Source: Isotricha intestinalis | Lineage: Eukaryota > Ciliophora > Litostomatea > Vestibuliferida > Isotrichidae | Assembly: GCA_023807065.1 (NCBI GenBank) | Contig: JAJJLU010004285.1 | Span: 1 to 15,329 of the forward strand | Direction of reading: 5' to 3' | Length of the DNA: 15,329 bases | In this document: in pieces, positions 8,919 to 15,329 of the stretch | How the letters are laid out: every line of letters starts with the position of its first letter | How positions within the stretch are numbered: position 1 is the stretch's first letter | Made by a program: the position numbers and the translations under genes | The notes under the pieces: generated by a model | Database searches by the model: none | Told to the model about the DNA's origin: nothing | The model's input: only the letters and a program-made list of their open reading frames with translations

Positions 8919-10835
8919 TTATTCTTCATTTTTAACATTATTTTTCATAGGAGTAACATCTCTTCTTTTAATTTGGTTTTTATAAGGAGAATAAGTCATA
9001 GGAGAATAACCAGAAGAAGAAACAGAACAACCTAAATCACAAGCAAAACAATTTCCATCAGGTAAATAATTACTATTATTATCTTTATTTTCTTTTCTTG
9101 AAGATAAACTTTTTTTATGTTTATTTACTTTCAGTTTTAGATGAACTGTAAATGGATCTGGATTATAAAATAATGTATTTTCAGGATTAAATACTTTTTT
9201 CTCTTTCTCTTTTTCTGTTATTGATATATTTTTTTTTTGAAAATTTGATTTTTTAGATTTTTTGAGAATGTTATTTAAGTAATTTTTCATTTTTTCTGTT
9301 TTTTGATTTTTGGTTTTATTTAAATTTTCTTCTTTAAATGTTTGATTAAAAGGTAAATCAGAATTAAAATTTGAAACTGAATTACTTCTTTTTAATTCAT
9401 TTTTATTATTATATAGGATATAATGATTGAAATTATAATTATTATTATTAATGTTATTATTATTGTTTGGTAAATTTTGGTTTTTTGAAATTTGATTCTT
9501 TGGATAAAAATAATCTTTTTCTTCTTTATTTGGGCTTATTGGCTTTTTATTTTTATTCTGTTTTTCTTGATTAATAGTGTCTATTTGTTTTCCATATTTT
9601 TGATAATCAATATTATTAGGAAATGAATCTATATTTTTTATTATTGCTTTTATTTGTTCATTATTATATTTATTTAATTTTTGGTTTATATTTCCTTTAT
9701 TATTATTCATATAATTATTAATATTACTATTATTTGGATAATATTGATTATGTAAATTTCTTGGATTATTAAAATTACTTTTTAAATTTGCTGAATTTTT
9801 TAACTCATTATTAATGTTGTTATTAAATGAATTTTGGCTATTAATTGAATTCATTAAACTATTGGAGTCTTGATAATGCATTTTATTGTTCATATATTGA
9901 GAATAATTAAAATTAGGATTATTATAATCATATTTTTCATTCATATTTAAACCTTGACTATTAATAGAATTTATTAAACTGTTATCTTTTTCCATATGAT
10001 GTTTACCATTTATATAAGGACATTGATAATTAATCTTATTATTACTTACATTATAAAATGGACTATTTTGATCCCTACTTGAATTAGGTTCATTATTTCC
10101 AAAAGTTAATGGTTTATTATTTGAAATATTTTGATTATTGTAGGGAATTTTATATTGATTTGTGTGATTATTATTGTTATTATTGTTTTGATTATCTAAA
10201 TTTTCCCATTTTTCCTTTTCAATAATATTCTTACTACAATTATTATCATTTTTATTATTATTTATATTTTTATTGTCAAGAATCAATTTTTTAAATAAAT
10301 TTAAAATTTTATAAAATTCATAATTTTTATCAAAATAATAATCAACTCCTCCTTTCAATTTTCCTTCTTCAAATGTTATTTTATTTGATAAAGGTTTTAA
10401 AACTTCATCAAAAAGTTGATTAAGCATTTCTTTAAATCTTCCATTATCATATTTTAATTTTTCATTTTCTTCACCAACATTAACATTAGAATTATTAAAT
10501 TTTAGTCTTTTATTTTCTAATATTAATTCATTAATATAAGTATCTGTTGAAATTTTATCACTTTTTAATTTATTTAAATCGTTCATCACATTTTTATAAT
10601 TACTTCTTACTTCATTTAATTCTTCTATTAAATTATAAAAATTCTTTGAACAACATTCACATAAACATCTTTGATGACATTCACATTGACAATTTCTATT
10701 AAATCTACTTTCAGAATCAAAATGTTGAATTGAACCATTTTCAGTCGATTCTTTCGAAAAATCTACACAATTATTATTCCAATTATCATATATCCCATGA
10801 GGATAAATCAACTTTTGATAATTATAATTTGACAT
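8919..10835 (-). CDS. 638-aa Asn-rich protein with N-terminal Cys/His cluster and coiled coil
   Basis: Intronless frame from ATG to TAA. Residues 49-62 form a dense cluster, CQCECHQRCLCECC (C49, C51, C53, H54, C57, C59, C61, C62), which looks like a metal-binding knot and does not match the common zinc-finger spacings I know. A coiled coil follows directly (about 66-150, NLIEELNEVRSNYKNVMNDL and beyond). Residues ~195-480 are very Asn-rich and contain an imperfect 40-residue periodicity: DNSLINSINSQ near 281 and SNSLMNSINSQ near 321. The basic region ~480-585 precedes a conserved-looking tail with Cys596, Cys599 and Cys603 and three proline-directed sites (SP at 611 and 616, TP at 628), which suggests phosphorylation by CDK or MAPK-type kinases. 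There are no membrane segments. Function unknown. Anchoring to a cytoskeletal structure is one guess based on the coiled coil, with no direct support. Confidence 0.8.
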   Translation of the reverse strand: MSNYNYQKLIYPHGIYDNWNNNCVDFSKESTENGSIQHFDSESRFNRNCQCECHQRCLCECCSKNFYNLIEELNEVRSNYKNVMNDLNKLKSDKISTDTYINELILENKRLKFNNSNVNVGEENEKLKYDNGRFKEMLNQLFDEVLKPLSNKITFEEGKLKGGVDYYFDKNYEFYKILNLFKKLILDNKNINNNKNDNNCSKNIIEKEKWENLDNQNNNNNNNHTNQYKIPYNNQNISNNKPLTFGNNEPNSSRDQNSPFYNVSNNKINYQCPYINGKHHMEKDNSLINSINSQGLNMNEKYDYNNPNFNYSQYMNNKMHYQDSNSLMNSINSQNSFNNNINNELKNSANLKSNFNNPRNLHNQYYPNNSNINNYMNNNKGNINQKLNKYNNEQIKAIIKNIDSFPNNIDYQKYGKQIDTINQEKQNKNKKPISPNKEEKDYFYPKNQISKNQNLPNNNNNINNNNYNFNHYILYNNKNELKRSNSVSNFNSDLPFNQTFKEENLNKTKNQKTEKMKNYLNNILKKSKKSNFQKKNISITEKEKEKKVFNPENTLFYNPDPFTVHLKLKVNKHKKSLSSRKENKDNNSNYLPDGNCFACDLGCSVSSSGYSPMTYSPYKNQIKRRDVTPMKNNVKNEE

Positions 10836-12055
10836 TTTTTAAATTTTTGAAAAAAAAAATAATACAAAAAAAAAATAACATATATAAAATGAAAATAAAA
10901 AAGGAAAATATTGAATAAAAAGAAAATGATCATAAAATACAAAATGAATGAGAAGAAAAGAATAATAAATAATCAAAAAAGAAGAAGATAATAAAAAAAA
11001 GAAAACAATAATCGAATTTTTTATGATTAGAAAGAATTATTATAATTTAAATTTAAATAAAACTATTTTTAAATAATTACTCTTTTATTTATCCATTATT
11101 TTGTAACACTAAAAAAAGGAATACAATAGTAAAACAAGTATAATAAACATTTTAAGATAAGGAGAATATGAAAAATCAAAAAATTTGAAAAATTAAGAGT
11201 ACTACATTATTAGTATGTTTTAATCCCTACTTAACTTTCTTAATATATGTCCCTAATCAATATCATTTCCCTCCTAACAACTTGCCACCTTCCTCAAAAA
11301 GATATTGAGAAACCAATCCAGGTTTACATAGTATTCATGACCCAAATAATCGTATGGTGAACACTTTCAGCTCTGATCTACTTTTGTGATTTGGATCTTT
11401 TATCTATTTATTCACATATTGCATTTCTTTTGCTGTTTGAGGTGAAATTAAATATTATTAAATGGTATGTCGTTTTATTGGTATTTTTTTACATTGGATT
11501 TTTATTGAGTTTGGTTTTTTTTTTGTAATTATTATTATTGAAGATGAAAATATATTAATGAAATTGTGATATCAGTATTATAAATTTGATTTATAGTAAC
11601 CTTTTGATAAAAAAATAAATATTAATTATAAAATAATTATTATTAAAGGTTTTGAATATAAATATCATTATTGGAATGTTCATTGATTTTTGAAATGAAA
11701 ATTCAAATAATCTAAATAATATTATAAAAATAAGATATATAATTGTTTTATGAAACATAACTTATTATAAAAATAAAAAATAAGAATAATTATATCTACA
11801 ATAAAATTTTTTTTCATTTTATTATTAAATTATGTATAATTATAAAAATTTTGGAATAATGCTTCTCTTTTTTAACATTTATTTTTTTATTTAATGATTG
11901 AAATATTTATTACCCTTCCATTTTGTTAAATTCATTCAAAATTCAAACTCAATTTTTAAAAAGTTTATCTAAAATTTAAATAGAAAAAAATTGAATTTTC
12001 ATATTTGATTCATTTTTAGGATTGAGTTTTTTAATAAAAATTAAAAATATTTAAA
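10836..12055. other. Divergent intergenic region with an internal island of different composition
   Basis: About 1.2 kb lies between the start of the Cys-cluster gene (minus) and the start of the J-like gene (plus), so it contains both promoters. 10836-11160 is A-rich and 11460-12055 is ordinary A+T spacer. The section 11210-11450 is visibly less A+T-rich and is described separately as a kinase-like relic. No intact frame of meaningful length is present on either strand. Confidence 0.6.
11190..11445 (-). pseudogene. Kinase-like relic with multiple stop codons
   Basis: Read in one minus-strand frame, this island gives SPQTAKEMQYVNK, SRSELKVFTIRLFG, GLVSQYLFEEGGKLLGGK, TYIKKVK and GLKHTNNVV, separated by stops at 11404-11406 (TAG) and 11335-11337 (TGA) and by three further stops below 11270. 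The pieces fall in the order of a protein kinase: helix C and beta-4 (RLFG; an alternative frame gives GHEYYVNLDWFL between), hinge (LVSQYLFEEGG) and the helix before the catalytic loop (GLKH..NNVV). The HRD and DFG motifs are not visible. Codons such as CTG, GGC and GTG are more frequent than in neighbouring genes. It is either a decayed kinase gene or conserved noncoding DNA that mimics one. Confidence 0.35.
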
Positions 12056-12712
12056 ATGAATACTAAAAAATTATTTCATTTTTGTTTGTTTTTATTAGTT
12101 AATGTTTATTCAAAAAATGTTAATGATAAACATTATAAAAAAAATAATCAAAACAATAAAAAAAAAAAATCTATTTTTTCATTTGGAAAAAATCCATATC
12201 ATATATTTAAATTGGCTCCATGGAAAAGTTTTTCAGAATTTGAAAAAAAATATTATAAACTAAAAGAAGAAGCTTTATATACAAATAATAATAATAAAGA
12301 AGAAACAAAAGAATATTTAGAAGAATTAGATGAAGCATTTTTACAAATAAAAAAAGACAATAATAAAACATCAAATAATTTTATAAATATAACAATATAT
12401 ACTATAATTCAAATAATAATATATTCAATATTTGCATATTTAGTGAGAATTGCAATTTTTATATTTTATAAATTTCAAGGTTCTGGAAATGGAGCTCGAT
12501 TTCAAATCATTACTTCAGTTTTTATCAGTAAATTTTTTCCACATTATTTTGATTCACAATCAAGTCAATATGTTGCTTCTCTTATTAGTGGTTATTTTTT
12601 AAAAAAATTTGTTATGAATATTTATAATAATGTTAAAAAGAGTTTTTCGAAAAAAAAAGAAGATAATACTAATTCTAATATTAATGATAATGATACTGTA
12701 ACTAATAATTAA
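12056..12712 (+). CDS. Predicted ER/secretory membrane protein with degenerate J-domain
   Basis: 218-aa intronless frame. Residues 1-19 form a signal peptide or anchor (KKLFHFCLFLLVNVYS). Residues ~46-102 resemble a J-domain: NPYHIFKLAPWKSFSEFEKK followed by YYKLKEEA and a helix LEELDEAFLQIKK. Where DnaJ proteins carry the HPD tripeptide between helices II and III there is only an Asn/Lys insert, so stimulation of Hsp70 ATPase is not expected by the usual mechanism. A hydrophobic segment at ~109-139 (ITIYTIIQIIIYSIFAYLV) is a clear membrane span. A weaker one follows (~150-185), and the tail is Lys/Asn-rich. J-like proteins lacking HPD occur as structural or import factors (Pam16, for example), but this one begins with a secretory signal, so the ER is more likely. 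Its stop codon overlaps the end of the convergent gene by 11 bp. Confidence 0.75.
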   Translation: MNTKKLFHFCLFLLVNVYSKNVNDKHYKKNNQNNKKKKSIFSFGKNPYHIFKLAPWKSFSEFEKKYYKLKEEALYTNNNNKEETKEYLEELDEAFLQIKKDNNKTSNNFINITIYTIIQIIIYSIFAYLVRIAIFIFYKFQGSGNGARFQIITSVFISKFFPHYFDSQSSQYVASLISGYFLKKFVMNIYNNVKKSFSKKKEDNTNSNINDNDTVTNN

Positions 12713-14042
12713 TTTCTTTTATTTTGTTTAATATTTGATCTATTGCTTCATTTGATATATTTGATTTTAGAAAACTCATAAAATATAATAATTTAAATTT
12801 TGAATTTGAACATTTTATTTTTTGTTCTTTATTTAAACATAATTTAAGTGAATAATAATGTATTATATCATATAATCTAATCAAACCTTCAAAAATAAAA
12901 AATTTATATCCAATTAATATACATTTTAAATCTCTATATATTAAATTTTTTGTATTTTTCACAAAATCTTTTTCAATTTTTTCTATTTTATTAAAAAATT
13001 TAGTCAAATTTTCTTCAAGAGAATCTTCAATAATTTCATTCTTATTATATAGTAAAGGGGAAATATAAAAAATATATTCTAATATATCAATATCTTCTTC
13101 ATTATATCTTTCAAAATCTCCATTAAACAATCTAAAAATATAAATTATTGTACACACAATAATAATTAACTGATAAATATTTTTTGAATTAGGATTTATT
13201 GATGTTAAATTTTTCAATAATTTAATATTTTCATATTTTATAATTATACTTTTATTAATTATTTCTTCATTAATCTCGATTTCTTGTCCATTTAATTTTA
13301 TAATATTTAAATCCTCAATTTCTTCTTCTTCTTCATTATTATTATCAATATGATCATTGAAATATTCTTTAAATAAATTTAAATTTAAATTCAATAAAGT
13401 TTGTTTATCACTATCATTATATTTATTAATTTCATTTAAATCAATTATATCTAAAGAACAAGGAGTTCTTAACCAAAAAGGTTTATATAGTTTACCAAAT
13501 TTTTCTTCATTTGCAGAATTTAAAAATTTTTTAAAATCATTCCAATCTTCAGGAGTAAAATCTTGTTCTTCATTAAAAGTTCCATTTTCCATTTTTTTTA
13601 TAAAATTTTCATATCTTTCTATTTTCTTATTTTCTAATTCATTATTATCTAAATTAAATTCTCCTATTGATTTATTAATATTATCGTAATATGATTTTAA
13701 AATATATCTAAATTTTTTTCCTTCTTCTTCATTGACTTTTGTACTTTTTAATTCTTCAATTACATTATTTTTATAAAATTCTTCTGTACAATTTTTATTA
13801 TGATTTTTATAACAATCAATTGAACAATAAAAAATTTTGCATTTAGGACATATATATTTAAATTCTTTTTCATTACAAATTTGACATTTTTTAATTTCTT
13901 TTTTTTTATTATTCTCCTCTATATATTCTTCTTCATTGTCATCATATTTTTCATCAATTTCTAAATTTAATTTATTCATCATATGATTAATATTTCTATA
14001 GTAATTTTGTTGAAATTTTAAAAATTTATTCTTCATTTTCAA
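12702..14042 (-). CDS. ZNHIT2: HIT zinc-finger protein, ZNHIT2-like
   Basis: 446-aa intronless frame ending at TAG. Residues 53-85 form a zf-HIT domain: CQICNEKEFKYICPKCKIF, YCSIDCYKNH and C85, with Cys53, Cys56, Cys65, Cys68, Cys73, Cys77, His81 and Cys85. The H-x3-C ending and the CTEEFYKN that follows fit HIT better than MYND. Residues ~161-193 (FTPEDWNDFKKFLNS ... KPFWLRTP) match the conserved stretch downstream of the finger in ZNHIT2, where an aromatic-rich PWW-like motif occurs. The remainder is Ile/Leu/Asn helical sequence with an acidic run near 230-245. Human ZNHIT2 is about 400 aa and works with the R2TP chaperone complex in assembling U5 snRNP; the same role is inferred here. The 3' end overlaps the convergent J-like gene. 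Confidence 0.8.
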   Translation of the reverse strand: MKMKNKFLKFQQNYYRNINHMMNKLNLEIDEKYDDNEEEYIEENNKKKEIKKCQICNEKEFKYICPKCKIFYCSIDCYKNHNKNCTEEFYKNNVIEELKSTKVNEEEGKKFRYILKSYYDNINKSIGEFNLDNNELENKKIERYENFIKKMENGTFNEEQDFTPEDWNDFKKFLNSANEEKFGKLYKPFWLRTPCSLDIIDLNEINKYNDSDKQTLLNLNLNLFKEYFNDHIDNNNEEEEEIEDLNIIKLNGQEIEINEEIINKSIIIKYENIKLLKNLTSINPNSKNIYQLIIIVCTIIYIFRLFNGDFERYNEEDIDILEYIFYISPLLYNKNEIIEDSLEENLTKFFNKIEKIEKDFVKNTKNLIYRDLKCILIGYKFFIFEGLIRLYDIIHYYSLKLCLNKEQKIKCSNSKFKLLYFMSFLKSNISNEAIDQILNKIKEINY

Positions 14043-14160
14043 TTATAAATTCCCATTTATTTTTATTATTTAATAATAATAAGAAATAAAATATATTTTA
14101 TTGTTATAAACAAGAATTTAAATAATATAAACAAAAAAAGCCAATTTTAAACAATTGAAG

Positions 14161-14562
14161 AGTTATTTTCTCCCAATTTCACAATCAGTATCCAATTCTA
14201 AGTAACAAAGCCTAGAATTTGAGATTTAAGTGATAAAAGAATTAGGAGTAGGAAGTTTTGGGAAATAGTATTAATAAACCACAAAAAAGCTCCTATATTC
14301 AGTAAAATAATTAAAACATATTTTAGAAGAGAAATAGAAATAATATATAAAGATTATATTGCTAATAATTTAAGAAATTTTATGAAGATAATTTGACAAA
14401 AAATTATTATAATATTTTGAGAAATGAATATTAAAAAATAAAAGCTTTTTTTCTGATGATTTATCAACAAAAAACAATGAATTAAAACATTACATTTATT
14501 TAGTTAATTCAGATAATTTAAAAGAAACAACTTTCAAAATATATATTGATGAATATTATTAA
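14161..14562 (+). pseudogene. Protein-kinase N-lobe relic with frame change
   Basis: In the plus strand, IKELGVGSFG (14233-14262) is a textbook kinase glycine-rich loop (G-x-G-x-x-G), preceded by SLEFEI. In the same frame TAG and TAA follow at once. The neighbouring frame, starting at 14262, stays open for 44 codons: EIVLINHKKAPIF, SKIIKTYFRREIEII, YKDYIANNLRNFM. This continues the pattern (G-E-I-V-L...HKK...KIIK...REIEI), as if one G were missing at 14260-14262. A later piece in the first frame (14428-14559, KHYIYLVNSDNLKETTFKIY) also looks coding and ends at TAA. No HRD, DFG or APE motifs occur before the next gene relic. Most likely a truncated, frameshifted kinase pseudogene. A live gene with TAA/TAG read as Gln is the alternative, and I consider it weaker. 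Confidence 0.4.
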
Positions 14563-14768
14563 ATATAATTCAAAAAATATGTAAATAAAATAAGCTCAAG
14601 TTAATGTATGTTAAACTCCTTGGAAAAAATGAAAAAATAATAGAGTGAAAATTAAGAAAGTTATTTTAAAGATAAACTTATAATAATAATATTAGGAATT
14701 CATGTTTATTTATTAAAATGAAATTATATATTATTACTTTCTAAATTAACTATTAGTTTAAGAAAAAA

Positions 14769-15329
14769 CTATTTTCTTTTTTTATTTAAATAGTTATATG
14801 CTTCTTCTTCATTATTATTATCATCTTCTTCTTCTTCTTCTTCTACTTTTCTTCTATTTCTTCTTCTTCATCATTACCATTTTTCCTTTTTTCAATTTTC
14901 ATTATTTTTTTCATAAAATACATATATTATATTTTTGTAGTTGTTAAGCATCTTATTTAAAATAATCATTAAAATGTTCTTTTTTTAATGTTTTATTTTT
15001 ACGAAATCGAATTTTACCAATTATAATTTTATTTATTTTATTTATTTTTTTCTCATTTCCAAAATAATAATTTAATTTTCTTGATTTTGGAAAAATATTA
15101 TTATCATTAATATATTTTGAAAATTAAATTGAAATTTACTATTTTTTTAAAAAACAATATCAACTAATTCATCATTTTTATTAAATTTAAAAATTTTAGA
15201 ATTATTTGTATTAAAAATTAAAAATTCAAAAGAATTATTTTGACAAAAATCTTTCATATTTAGAAAATTATTATCATGTAATTTTATTTCTTTATTTTGT
15301 ATTTTTTCTTCATAAATTTTAAATGTTGT
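14769..15329 (-). pseudogene. Broken or frameshifted protein gene, running off the right edge
   Basis: Six colinear minus-strand coding-like segments follow each other with hardly a gap: 15329-15147 (60 aa, KIFKFNKNDELVDIVF then TAA), a short one to the TAA at 15109-15107, 15108-14953 (51 aa, IFPKSRKLNYYFGNEKK ... KKEHFNDYFK then TAA), 14954-14892 (KMLNNYKNIIYVFYEKNNEN then TGA), 14893-14843 (EKRKNGNDEEEEIEEK then TAG) and 14842-14769 (an acidic run then NYLNKKRK and TAG). Codon use and amino-acid mix match the intact genes. The first four breaks are all repaired by a +1 step at the stop codon; the last needs a -1 step. The protein would end in an acidic tract and a basic, nuclear-localisation-like tail. 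I recognise no domain. Explanations are a pseudogene, sequencing indels, short introns I cannot define, or programmed frameshifting. Confidence 0.55.

Noticed and set aside
10730..10918. 62-codon plus-strand frame
   Set aside because: Overlaps the 5' end of the Cys-cluster gene in antisense. It is short, low-complexity and without a recognisable motif.
13357..13689. 110-codon plus-strand open frame with hydrophobic product
   Set aside because: Antisense to the HIT-finger gene. Its apparent membrane segments come from complementing Asn/Lys/Glu codons.
13780..13890. MYND finger in the 446-aa protein
   Set aside because: The last ligands are spaced C-x3-C-x3-H-x3-C and are followed by a C-x-E-x-F-Y-like stretch, which matches zf-HIT rather than MYND.
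14161..14721. Live gene reading TAA/TAG as Gln
   Set aside because: With only TGA as a stop, long open frames are expected by chance here, and two in-frame TGAs (14383, 14425) still interrupt it. The other genes use TAA/TAG as stops. Kept only as an alternative.

Overview
The window is an extremely A+T-rich (roughly 17-20% G+C by eye) eukaryotic nuclear segment with compact, mostly intronless protein genes. Proteins are rich in Asn, Lys, Ile and Glu, with long Asn runs. There are no bacterial-style operons or ribosome binding sites. One gene holds a 26-nt GT-AG intron, which is the intron size class typical of some ciliates. The complete genes stop at TAA, and one stops at TAG, so the common ciliate TAA/TAG=Gln code does not apply to them. 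My best guess is a macronuclear segment of a ciliate with canonical TAA/TAG stops (litostome or rumen-ciliate type, for example). Another very A+T-rich protist or an anaerobic fungus is not excluded.

Layout. 1-278 (-): a partial gene entering from the left edge. 1244-2337 (-): an Asn-rich protein with a RanBP2-type zinc finger, split by the mini-intron. 2338-3401: noncoding, with a small G-rich structured patch near 3162-3220. 3402-5042 (+): a 546-aa coiled-coil protein. 5103-6491 (+): a 462-aa protein that looks like an RA/ubiquitin-like plus PH-like module. 6620-7951 (-): a Mei2-type RNA-binding protein, the clearest identification in the window. 8919-10835 (-): a 638-aa protein with an N-terminal Cys/His cluster. 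12056-12712 (+): a secretory or ER membrane protein with a degenerate J-domain. 12702-14042 (-): a HIT zinc-finger protein of ZNHIT2 type, convergent with the previous gene and overlapping it by 11 bp.

Three stretches look like broken genes. 14769-15329 (-) is a colinear series of good coding segments in shifting frames, running off the right edge. About 14161-14562 (+) carries a protein-kinase glycine loop followed by a frame change. About 11190-11445 (-) is a less A+T-rich island with kinase-like pieces and several stops. The rest is A+T-rich spacer. The genes do not form an obvious single pathway. The recognisable ones concern RNA binding (Mei2-like, RanBP2 finger), ribonucleoprotein or chaperone assembly (ZNHIT2-like), the ER (J-like) and probably the cytoskeleton (coiled coil, RA/PH-like).
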